64,000 nucleotides of DNA from Rhizopus arrhizus (Eukaryota > Mucoromycota > Mucoromycetes > Mucorales > Rhizopodaceae): positions 930,001-994,000 of the forward strand of contig JAKZZE010000020.1 of assembly GCA_024220505.1 (NCBI GenBank). The letters are read 5' to 3'. Below are positions 54,981 to 64,000 of this stretch, in pieces. Position 1 is the stretch's first letter. Each line of letters begins with the position of its first letter. The notes below the pieces were generated by a model that searched no databases, was not told the origin of the DNA, and worked only from the letters and a program-made list of their open reading frames with translations. The translations under genes and the position numbers were made by a program.

Positions 54981-56787
54981 ATGAGAATGTCTGATTCAGA
55001 GAAATATTATTCCGAAGAAGAATATGATGATTATGACGATTATCTTGATGATGAATTAAACGAAAACGACATGTGGGATAATGCTACAGGAGGTAAGTTC
55101 CCTTTTTGCGGTGGAAAAGAAAAGGCTTACACAAGTTGTAGATTTCACAAAGCAATACAATAAGCTTCGTCAACAAATCGCACCCAAGGCTAACACAACA
55201 ACTGCCATCCCAGCTACTAACACTAAAAAGCAAATTTCGGCGCAGCAACAAGAGCAACAAGAGCAACAAACAATCAGAGATAAAAAACAACTTTTAGAAA
55301 GCCAAATGGAAAGTTTAGGTCATTTGGCTAACCGTATTCACATGGATGAATACAATCCAGCTAAACTCACCGCTTCTGTAACAAGCGACATTCGACAGAG
55401 CTCAAAAAAGGCAAGTGGAGAAAAGACGACACACAAAGATAAGGCGGATCGAGCAACGGTAGAGCAAGTACTTGATCCACGTACACGTATTATCCTATTC
55501 AAAATGTTGAATCGAGGCATTTTTTATGAAATCAACGGATGTATTAGCACCGGTAAAGAGGCCAACGTGTATCATGCCATGACAGAAGACGGAGAGCATC
55601 GAGCAATCAAGGTCTACAAGACATCTATCTTAACCTTCAAGGATCGTGATCGTTATGTAACGGGTGAATTTCGTTTTAGACATGGTTATAGTAAGTCAAA
55701 CCCGAGAAAGATGGTTAAGGTATGGGCTGAGAAAGAAATGCGTAACTTGAGGCGGTTACAACAAGCAGGTATCCCTTCTCCTAATGCCTTGGTACTTCGT
55801 ATGCATGTCTTGGTCATGGACTTTCTGGGAGATAAACATGGATGGGCTTATCCTCGTTTGAAGGATGCTCAAATTGAAACAAGTAAATATCCTGCATTGT
55901 ATTATCAATTGATCAAGAACGTGAGGACAATGTATCAAGTATGTAAGCTAGTACACGCTGATTTAAGTGAATATAATATCTTGTAAGTCATTATTACTAT
56001 ATGTTTCATGTATGGTGCTTACTTAATAGTAAATAGATACCATTCTCGTACTTTATACATCATTGATGTATCTCAATCTGTTGAACACGATCATCCTCAT
56101 GCTTCTGAATTTTTAAGAAAAGATTTATCAAATGTGACAGATTATTTTGCTAAAAAAGGTGTTCGTGTGATGAGCTTGATAGACCTTTTCAAGTTTGTGA
56201 CTGATGTGTCATTTAGTAATGAAGAAGCTATTGTAGATGAAAAACTGCAAGAGGTAATGAGAACTAGTTACTTAAATTGTATACTTTTATTTAGAATATT
56301 TGAATAGATTCAAGATAAAATGAATACGCAACCAGATCAAGCTAATAATAAAGAAGAAGAAGAAATCTTTAAAAAGTCTTATATACCAACGACATTAGAA
56401 GAGGTCATTGATATTGAAAGAGATACACTAATTGTTGAAAAAGGTGACGCGCAGAAATTAGTGTATGCTGATTTGTTGGGTACAGGTGTTACTTCAAGTG
56501 TACAAAAGTTGGATATAAATGATGAAGAAAGTGAAGAGGAAGAGGAGGATAGCGATGATGACGAAGAAAATGAAGATGATGAAGAAGATGAGGATGATGA
56601 TGAGGAGGAAGATGACAGTGATGAAAATAATCCCAAGAAAGTAAGAGGAAAAAAGAATGAAGATAAACAAGATAAAAAGGAAAGAAAAAAGAAGGCCAAA
56701 GAAGAAGCTAGAGAACGTAGAAAGCATAAATTACCAAAAGCTGAAAAGAAACGAAAAATCAAGACAAGTAGTAAAAAGAAGAAATAA
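54981..56787 (+). CDS. RIO1: Rio1 atypical protein kinase
   Basis: Exons 54981-55092, 55142-55982, 56037-56253 and 56308-56787. After an acidic N-terminus the RIO1 domain shows [14 protein letters not shown] (flexible loop/P-loop), [19 protein letters not shown] (invariant Lys), [21 protein letters not shown], the catalytic [14 protein letters not shown] and the metal-binding [15 protein letters not shown]. The C-terminus is very acidic (a long Asp/Glu run) and then Lys-rich. Rio1 is needed for late cytoplasmic maturation of the 40S ribosomal subunit. Length and motifs are complete. The acidic run produces long artefactual ORFs on the opposite strand. Confidence 0.93.
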
Positions 56788-57329
56788 AGTGATTTGTAAA
56801 TAAAGTAGATGCAAGATCTTTATTCGGACTATATTGTCTATAAAAAGAGAGAAAAGATACTATTTGCGTAAAGAATAAGGAAATGAAGTTTTAAAAGAAG
56901 AATTGCATGAAGAATCCATCTTTATCCATTTCCTTTCATGTGAGCAAGCCGTGCCTGCTATTTCTATGGGTTTCTATATTTTCCAAAAGGATTTTTGTTG
57001 CATGTGTTCTTAATTCTACAAAACTCTTCTCCTTTAAGTTTGCTTTTTCATGCTAATCGATATTGTTCAATTGGTTTGAACTTAAAAGAGCAAACTGGAA
57101 GGTAAATACAGCCTTAATCACATTGCTCAATATTTTTTGATACTAGCATTCTAGTGAATGAGAGTATTGTCCGTGACAATGTAGTTGCTCTTCAATTACT
57201 CATGCTGGTACAAAATAGCAAGAGTGTTTACAATGAAATTATAGTAATCTTGTAAATTCTCTATCTTTAAATCTACGAAATTTTGAAGAATACCTTAGAA
57301 ACTGTGCATTGATTACTGAGTTGTTATAA
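56788..57329. other. intergenic, nothing recognised
   Basis: AT-rich; no gene or repeat supported. It does not contain the missing N-terminal part of the downstream Fanzor-like remnant. Confidence 0.5.
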
Positions 57330-58017
57330 AAACCTTATACTGAAGTTACAACCGATCATTTGACTATGTATCCTTTGCATCGAAAATTGAAAGTGGCCAA
57401 GTACACCAGAAGGCAGAAAACTAGCGCGGATATGGTCGCCAAATTGAAAAGCAAGTTTGGAAACGACGCTGTTTTTGTTATGGGTAACTATTCTGATCCA
57501 AACACCCGATATCAAGAACCTGTGAGAGGCGTCAAATTCAGAAGGCTACTGAAGAAACAGGGATTTTTAAGGTATCTGATCGATGAGTTTCGGACAAGTC
57601 AGTTTTGCCCCTCTTGTGGGCATCGTAGTCTGACAACCTTCAAGAGGATATCAAATCCACGTCACACTAAAGACAAAATAATTCTGAAGTGATTTGGCAT
57701 AGTCTACTTTAGTAATCAAATACCCTGATCAATAAGTATTAAAATTGCTCCCTGACTTATTTTTTTTTTGTCTCAGATGAACAAATCAAAATTGCAAAGT
57801 GATCGTGCAAAGTAGCTCAGGTACTGAAGAACTTTGTGAACGTTTATGGAATCGGGATTTGACAGCATGTGAGATATTTGCAGATAATAAAGTGAGAAAA
57901 AAGAAAGGAAATAGTACTTGGAAACTAGTGAATGAGTCTCTATGTAACCTCTTTATTAGATTTCAAGACGAGAGAGAGAACCCATTTAATCAAACTACGC
58001 CTTTATATAGGAAATGA
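57330..58017 (+). pseudogene. C-terminal remnant of a TnpB/Fanzor-type nuclease
   Basis: Two coding-like blocks. The first (57330-57692) reads MYPLHRKLKVAKYTRR, FGNDAVFVMGNYSDPNTR, then YLIDEFRTSQFCPSCG. The last motif matches the RuvC-II acidic residue followed by the first CxxC of the zinc ribbon (E-x-x-TS-x-x-CxxC) in TnpB and Fanzor proteins. The second (57799-58017) contains LWNRDLTACEIF, like the RuvC-III Asp segment (W-N-R-D-x-x-A). The stretch between, where the second CxxC should lie, is interrupted by stops. The N-terminal half and the RuvC-I Asp are absent. It is therefore a dead relic of a eukaryotic RNA-guided-nuclease family member. A family assignment to Fanzor rather than another OrfB-like group is inferred. 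Confidence 0.6.
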
Positions 58018-58877
58018 AATTATTCAGGGACCGAAGTGAGTTCAAGGTCAATTTTAGTATTGAGCTTGAACAATATAAACATTGTATATGAGCTTTTAAG
58101 GAATATGTAATAAGTAATATTATGTATTCAGTACTTGTTATTTCTTATATAAGATCTGAGTAATCTCATACGAATAATAAGTATTTAATGAGGTAAATAC
58201 GACAGCATGTATAAATATGTTTCATATTGTTCGTAACCTTCGTTTAAATGGTGAGAAGATACTAGAGAGATTTCAGGGTGTTAGGACTGAAAGAAGAGCC
58301 CCGACTAGAAGAAAAGGATGAAGATCTGGGGAGAATGAAGAACGACAAATTTTACCTAGAACCCTGTAACTATTCAACGCAGTTATCGCTTTGTTACCTC
58401 AGATGCAACTTGGTATGCTTGAATTTGAAAGCTTAATATTTAGTTGTTGCACCTTTTATCATTGAATGTAGGTTTTGAGTTATTGATATATTATCTATTT
58501 TCTATCTACTAATTTTTTCTTTTCTTTTATTACATGCATTGCTTATTGCAATTATTCAGAATAAAGTGTATTTTGTGTGTTAGAAAGCCATAATGTAGCT
58601 GACCTTTCAGTTTGATTTATGCTTTGCTATTTAAAATAAAGGTTCTTCAAAAGTGTGCAGCATTGGAAGGATAAAGAAAGTAGGTTTAACCAATGTTTTG
58701 CATCAATACATTCTTTGCTAATCACTATTTACCAGACAAGAATCTAAGAGATGAAGATAAGAAAAGAAGCTGTTTGCAGTATCTTAAAGATATATATATT
58801 AAAAGTGGTTTATTTAAAGCTTGGGCATATAAAATTAATAATGTTTTTGTATCCCATTGTTAAGTACTTGTAAATCA

Positions 58878-58880
<3 letters not shown>

Positions 58881-58910
<30 letters not shown>
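58881..58910. repeat. poly(A) tract, about 30 nt
   Basis: A run of A following AAATCAAGC. It may be the A tail of a + strand retroposed fragment. Confidence 0.85.
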
Positions 58911-58915
<5 letters not shown>

Positions 58916-59015
58916 AGATTGGCATATTCCTTGTATTCACCTTGTAGCCAATATTGCTTTCAGTCGATCTTGCTGGCTTGTTTTTTATGTACCTTTCACC
59001 AGGCTCCTCCCAATG

Positions 59016-59017
<2 letters not shown>

Positions 59018-59048
<31 letters not shown>

Positions 59049-59150
59049 GAGACTGAGAGGTACACATAGCAATACAAGCCAATTTGCCCAGATTTTGTAA
59101 AGCCTGAGCTTAAGGCAGTAGAAAGAGAGGGCTTCTGGCCGTCTGGGCAT
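59018..59150 (-). mobile_element. possible minus-strand retroposon with T/A tail
   Basis: A GC-rich block of about 103 nt (59048-59150) directly after a 30-nt T run. On the minus strand it reads ATGCCCAGACGGCC... and ends TCAGTCTCC plus poly(A), the form of a retroposed short RNA. No A/B box or target duplication was recognised, so the identity is open. Confidence 0.35.
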
Positions 59151-59633
59151 AAACTGTAATTATTTTCAATTCTTTTTCTGAATTTTTTAAATATTACTCT
59201 GTCTTTTTTTCTTTAAATTTTCGTTGTTAACATCTAATATTGTTTATGAATCTCGATACTGATTTATATTTGATAAAACCCTAAATGGAAGAAATCACTT
59301 TCTTTTTATTGCATTGTCTCAATATCATGTTTATACACGATGTCTCCTTTGGAATCTAATAAAAAAAAAATAGCTAAATGTAATTTGTGCGAAGAAAGAA
59401 AGCGCAATAAAAGTCTAAAAAAATGCAAAAGGAATAAAATAAATCCGCAATTGCATAGTGAACAAAAATGCAGGTGATGCCTTGAACTTCCGCTTTTTTG
59501 CTTTTGAAAATCCGCAGACTGATGTCGAAAGCACTGTATTACTTTTTTTTTTTTAAAAAGCTCTTTGTGCTTTTTTGTTTCTTTCTTTCTTTTCTTTTTT
59601 TTATCCTTTTACAAAAAAATACAAAAAAAAAGA

Positions 59634-61338
59634 ATGAAAGCGGCGTTGCTAAGCTATTCTTTTGAATTAGTTGCACCGATGGCAGCTATCGCCTCCATTT
59701 TATTATTACCTTTAGGACCTTTATTGATTCCTCGAATTTATATCATCTTTTTACTTGTTTATTTTACTAGCTTTTTGTACACCCAAGTAAACCACATCTT
59801 CAAGTTTTATATAACAGCTTCGAAAATGAAGAAAGCTATTCGTCATTGGGCAGATGAAGAAGAAAGCGCTTTATATGACAATAGTTCATTAGTGCATGTC
59901 TTTATTGTACCTAATTATGCAGAACCAGAGGCTCTTTTGAGAGATACAATTAAGCGATTAGCTAACCACAGGTAGATTTTTACTTTTACTTAAAGTCATG
60001 AATATTAATGATTTATATATAGAAATGCACAAACAAATTATGTCATTATTTTAGCCATGGAAGCCTCTGAAATGAATTATCAAGTCAAAGCAGACAGTTT
60101 ATCTGAGTATTTTAAAGACAGTTTCCTCCATTTCTTAGTCACAGCACATCCTTCTGATATTCCCGGTGAGGCGCGTGGTAAAGGTTCTAATGTTGCTTAT
60201 GCTGCTAAGCAAGGGTGTACAGAGTTGATGCAAAGAGGCATTGATAGAAAACGGGTCATTCTTACGGTATCCGATTCAGATTCTTCCATTCCTGAGCTTT
60301 ATATCAAGGAGGTAAGCAAAAAGTGAAAAAAAATTTAGGCCTTTTCTTTTTTTTTTTCTTTGTGTTCACTCATTATTCTTACAGGTTGAAAAGTCGTTTA
60401 ACCAAGCTGAAGATCCTTATTATTTATTATTTGCACCACCCATCTTTTTTTCTCGTAATTGTAATGAAGTTCCTGCTGCTGTTCGTATGACGGATATTAC
60501 TTGGTCTGCAATGGTCATGTCTAGTTTAAGCAACAGCCGTGGTCTTTCATTTCCTTGCTCAACATACAGTTTAAGTATGATTTTGGCTGAGCGTGTCGGT
60601 TACTGGGACACAGATGCGGATTCTGTTGGTGAAGATATGCACATGATGCTTAAATGTTTTTTCAAGACCGATGGACTTGCTCGCTGCTGTCCCATCTTTG
60701 TGCCAATCAATTTGACAAATGTTCAAACATCTGGCTATTTGGCCAACATGAATGCCCGCTTTGTTCAAGCCAAACGCCACTATAATGGTGTAGCTGATTT
60801 AGCTTACACGTTAAAAAACTCATTTGGTGTTCAAGAAGAGGAAAACAAATTTGTGACTTTGGCGAAAAAGTCAAGCACACCTTTGTTTGATAAAATTGCA
60901 ATGTGCACAAAGGTCATGGAGGCACACTTGATCCCAGTGACTTCCGGTTGGCTTATGTTTGCTGCTGTTCCTTTGATGCAATTTATCCTTTTCCCACCTA
61001 GCTCAATGCTCGCCATCGTGAATCCTGTAGATAACCCTATCCTAACCTCGGAATTCTATGCAACATTGTGGAACATTGTCAAGATTATCACTGTCTTTTT
61101 ACCTCTGCCCTTATTCGGAACCTTGGCCATTTACGAACATTTACACCGCACTATAGATCGGGAACTGTACAGAAAGGCGGAGTCTCGTCAGTGGCGTAAT
61201 TTCTTTGACTACATCTCTTTACCTATCGCCGCTTGGGCTTTTATGACCATTCCTTCCACTATTGCTTGTATCAAGAGACTTTACAAGACGAACGATCAAT
61301 ACATTGTAGCCGAAAAGTTCTTTGAAGAAGAGGATTAG
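59634..61338 (+). CDS. membrane-bound GT2-family glycosyltransferase
   Basis: Exons 59634-59971, 60023-60311 and 60385-61338, giving 526 residues. Two N-terminal transmembrane segments (SFELVAPMAAIASILLL; IPRIYIIFLLVYFTSFLY) precede a cytosolic GT-A domain: VFIVPNYAEPEALLRDT, YVIILAMEAS, GEARGKGSNVAYA, LTVSDSDSSIPELY (DxD) and VGEDMHMMLKCFF (ED). QAKRHYNG then stands where processive synthases have Q-x-x-R-W, with Tyr for Trp. Three or so transmembrane segments follow (SGWLMFAAVPLMQFILF; IITVFLPLPLFGTLAIY; ISLPIAAWAFMTIP). It likely polymerises a polysaccharide from a nucleotide sugar at the plasma membrane or Golgi; the sugar is unknown. It is not a canonical chitin synthase (no QRRRW). Confidence 0.85.
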
Positions 61339-62520
61339 AAAGAAAGAAAGAGAAAGAGGAAACTCCCTATCATTATAGACTTTTTTTATTATTTTTCATA
61401 TCAACTTCTTTTTTCATGTTCGCATTATTTCCTTCACTCCCTTTTTTCCTTTTTCTTTTTTTTTTTTTTTTTTTAATCGCAATAATAATTATAATAGTCA
61501 TAATAATAACAATAAAAGAGAATCTTGTCACAAAGAAAGTTATAGTGAAACATCATGTTCCTTTCCCTCTCTGGGAGTGGTGTTTGTATTTTTCATGTAT
61601 CACCACAGTACAGAGTAACGTGAAACAACCAAGCACCAATTTGAGTCATTTTATTGATTGGTTCTTGCGATTCTTTTGAAACCAGCAGTTTTTGCTCTTT
61701 TCATATTCAATAATTCTGCTAACAACATGTCTATCTTACTCTTAAACGAATGTGCTGTATTCAAGAAAGAAAATATTTCCATATTTGTTATTTATTCTCA
61801 GTCAAATTAGTCTATTTCAGTGAATCAATTTTTGCTTTAAATAGTGCAAAATTAACTCCCAGACTTATGAAGGGTTTTGAAAGAGCCTTTGAGTTTCAAG
61901 TGTGCTCAACTAGCACTAAAATCTCAACCTGCATGGTTTTTGTTAAAGCTTATTAATAAATCAATCTTGCAATATGAGTGATACTGGAATTAAAAGAGGG
62001 CTGAAAAATATCATTTGTTAAGGTATGATGTATATTAAATATAATTAAAAAAAGCCAATTTAGCATCCACTGTTTAAGCCGGAATTTAGGCTAAAAGTTT
62101 GGATATCACATTGATTACCCGTTTTACCACCATACTTATCAAAGATGCTTAAGCTTGCATTGGAATATTTAATAATTTTATAATCAATTTTTTGACATTG
62201 TAAAGGAAGAATTAAAGTTTTTCAGAAGAACTGATAATTTTTTATGACAATCGGGAATTTTCTACTTTGTGTTTGCTTATTTGAATCTCATCGTATTTGG
62301 AAACACATTCAATAAAATAGTATGTTGAACCTTGAGAAATTGAGGATGTTTTGAGGATTAATTATAGTGTATGAATGAGAAAATAATAGCTGCAGACTTA
62401 TGAAGAATGATTTGCGGCTGTAATCGGTCGAGAGTCACAGACATTTTGTTTTTTCTATTACAGTGGGACTGGTAAGTTTTGTCAGTTTGAAGAAAATAAA
62501 CTTCGTTTAACAAAAAACAA
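61339..62520. other. intergenic, nothing recognised
   Basis: About 1.2 kb of AT-rich DNA between the glycosyltransferase gene and the LINE fragment, with T-rich 3' flank and no supported feature. Confidence 0.5.
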
Positions 62521-63855
62521 ATGCCAAAGACTGGAGTATTCCAAGGGTCCATCCTCTCGCCCTATCTTTACTCGGTATATATAAATCAACTTCCGGTATA
62601 CCTACGCCCTCAAACTATAAAGGAGGATACATCGCCATTACAGTTAGCACCACTCTTGAACTGCTTACTTTATGCGGATGATGTGGTTTTAATAGCCAAT
62701 AGCTCAACAATTGTTGACCTACTACAAAAATGCGAAGAACACAGTATGCAAATGGGATACCGGTGGAATCCTTCAAAATGTGTCATCTTGGACAATCAAC
62801 CACAAACAATAGAATATGCGATCTATGACCAAGTTATACCGCAAGCGACAACTTTTAACTACCTAGGAATACCCTTCAAACCAGGTGGTCACCTTGATCC
62901 GGAGAAGCTTGTTCAAAGCAATATTCTCAAAGCTATGGCTACGATGAATGCTCTATCTTCTATTGGGGTAAATCCTTCAGGATTCTCCAAGCTCCTATGC
63001 TCTCGGTTTTATGCTCAAATAGTTCGACCACAAATGGAATACGGCATAGCTATTAACTGCTTCAATCACACTCAGCTGAAAACTCTAGAAGAGGCACAAA
63101 ACAAATGCATACGTAAGATCTATGGCGCATCTGGAAAAACATCCACCAAGGTGATGCTGCATTTGGCTAAGTTACCCACAATGAAAGAAAGGATAGCTAT
63201 CCTGCAAGCCCAATTCCTCTTTCGTTCATTATCTTTACCTGAGGACACACTACTATATCTCTTAATGCCACACATACAGTACAAAAGAGGTCATCAATGG
63301 TATCGACTATCAAAAACTGCTCTGTGGAGATTGATGCCGTCGACGATAGCCGACTTAGATGCCCGAGGCTTTAGAGCGATAAAAAAGAAATTTCTTCACT
63401 CTAACCTTGAAAAACAGATCCAAGGTAAGAACTCCAAACTGCTATCCAGCTGTCGACCAACAATCACCCTTGACCCCATCTTGTGGCTACCAATGACTCA
63501 TGAAGAAAGAAGTCGATGTCTACGCTGGCGCCTTGGTTGGTTACCGGGTGGGGCCCCCAAACCCTGCCCTCGTCATCCCAACAATAACCTGTCAAGACGA
63601 CACGCCATCAGTTGCCTCAATACGCATCGCCGACTCTGTATGCCTGAAACAACAGCCGACCCTATATCTTTCCTTTTGAATATGCTTCCGACACGTGCAT
63701 TTGTTCCCTCTCGTATTGCTTTGTCCTGGACCTGGCGATGGCCCGTTATATGTTCTATTCTCCATGAATTAGATCAACTACAACACTATACAACCATTCC
63801 ATGCAAGGCACCTCATGGCCAAAAACTAATTGAATGGCTGAGACAATTCAACTAA
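62521..63855 (+). pseudogene. RT and C-terminal part of a non-LTR polyprotein
   Basis: 445 codons, intact frame. RT landmarks are TGVFQGSILSPYLYSVYINQL, the catalytic LLYADDVVLIANSS and the thumb-like FNYLGIPFKPGG. The C-terminal region has a Cys/His pattern (CLRWRLGWLPGGAPKPCPRH and HAISCLNTHRRLC), probably a nucleic-acid-binding zinc element. The missing N-terminal part would hold the endonuclease and RT palm start. The absence of stops over 1.3 kb suggests a recent insertion. It may be the same family as the decayed EEP-bearing element at 29.9-31.7 kb, which has the complementary half, but no overlap lets me test this. Confidence 0.8.
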
Positions 63856-64000
63856 CTTCGTATGTCTCTCTATGCATCCTACTTTCCTTTCTCATTTTTT
63901 ACCCTTGTTCCCATAAGGGGTTTTTTCTTAGCACTCACTTCCAAACGGATTGAACTGGTCCGGGCGGACACTTATTTGTTGTATATTTTAGCGCTCAAAT
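62521..64000 (+). mobile_element. 5'-truncated non-LTR retrotransposon, second family, runs to window edge
   Basis: The element begins abruptly within the RT domain (62521) and continues past the ORF stop (63855) into a 3' UTR that extends at least to the window end. The 5' break is typical of incomplete target-primed reverse transcription. It differs clearly from the L1-like element at 39.3 kb (FQGSILSP instead of RQGDPISP). Confidence 0.75.

Larger units (their letters stand above)
58018..59633. other. repeat-rich intergenic region
   Basis: About 1.6 kb. It contains a poly(A) tract (58881-58910), a poly(T) tract (59018-59047) followed by a GC-rich block (59048-59150), and otherwise AT-rich DNA. 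No gene recognised. Open frames here are homopolymer translations. Confidence 0.6.

Noticed and set aside
56379..56762. Minus-strand Ser/Phe/Leu-rich ORFs over the RIO1 tail
   Set aside because: Antisense reading of the Asp/Glu codon run; low complexity only.
58857..59150. ORFs over the poly(A) and poly(T) tracts
   Set aside because: Lys and Phe homopolymer translations without flanking coding sequence.

Overview
The window is nuclear DNA of a filamentous early-diverging fungus, most likely Mucoromycota (Mucorales-like). The evidence is: very AT-rich DNA with long A or T runs; many GT-AG introns of about 47-80 nt with CTAAC or TACTAA-type branch sites; fungal proteins (APSES regulator, Jen1-type MFS carrier, fungal-type Rictor and Vps52); and several decayed families of the kind I associate with Mucoromycota (PD-(D/E)XK-like orphan proteins, L1-like non-LTR elements, a Fanzor/TnpB-like remnant). 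I saw no bacterial-style operon, rRNA, intact tRNA or CRISPR array. Exon coordinates were worked out by hand from reading phase and splice motifs.

Region 1 (1-11,900) is mostly accessory. It holds a partial serine-repeat protein, a C3HC/Rsm1-type zinc-finger gene with an odd upstream ORF, two PD-(D/E)XK-like orphan genes or fragments, a tRNA-derived SINE candidate, a short repeat cluster, a dead Tc1/mariner-like transposase, and a 175-185 bp inverted repeat with outward-facing A tails.

Region 2 (11,932-29,023) is a dense housekeeping block. It encodes Rictor (TORC2), a RING protein, Vps52 (GARP tethering), an MIT-domain protein, a StuA-like APSES factor, a molybdopterin-binding-fold protein with a GC-AG intron, folylpolyglutamate synthase, Atg101, and the mitochondrial phosphate carrier. 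Many intergenic gaps are only 29-90 bp. The phosphate carrier gene reads correctly only if a single-nucleotide exon (position 28,823) lies between two canonical introns of 57 and 62 nt. This is the most unusual observation in the window.

Region 3 (29,900-39,280) holds a decayed non-LTR element lacking its RT part, a small unknown gene convergent with histidyl-tRNA synthetase, a 161-bp retroposed insertion with a 17-bp target-site duplication, a Gln-rich prion-like protein, an unknown ORF, a GNAT acetyltransferase, and a palindrome-bearing intergenic region.

Region 4 (39,298-44,856) is an essentially complete L1-like retrotransposon with a 15-bp target-site duplication. It carries ORF1 (zinc knuckles) and ORF2 (endonuclease plus RT with YADD), broken only by three single-base slips.

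Region 5 (45,199-61,338) carries a FAR1-like DNA-binding protein, a Jen1-type carboxylate carrier, Rrp6 (nuclear exosome), a degenerate macro-domain-like protein, a membrane-anchored M24 aminopeptidase, Rio1 kinase, a Fanzor-like remnant and a GT2 glycosyltransferase. The window ends in the 3' part of a second non-LTR family (62,521-63,855).

The LINE machinery appears to have shaped the flanks: three insertions carry target duplications and A tails, and several orphan A or T tracts mark likely retroposition scars.
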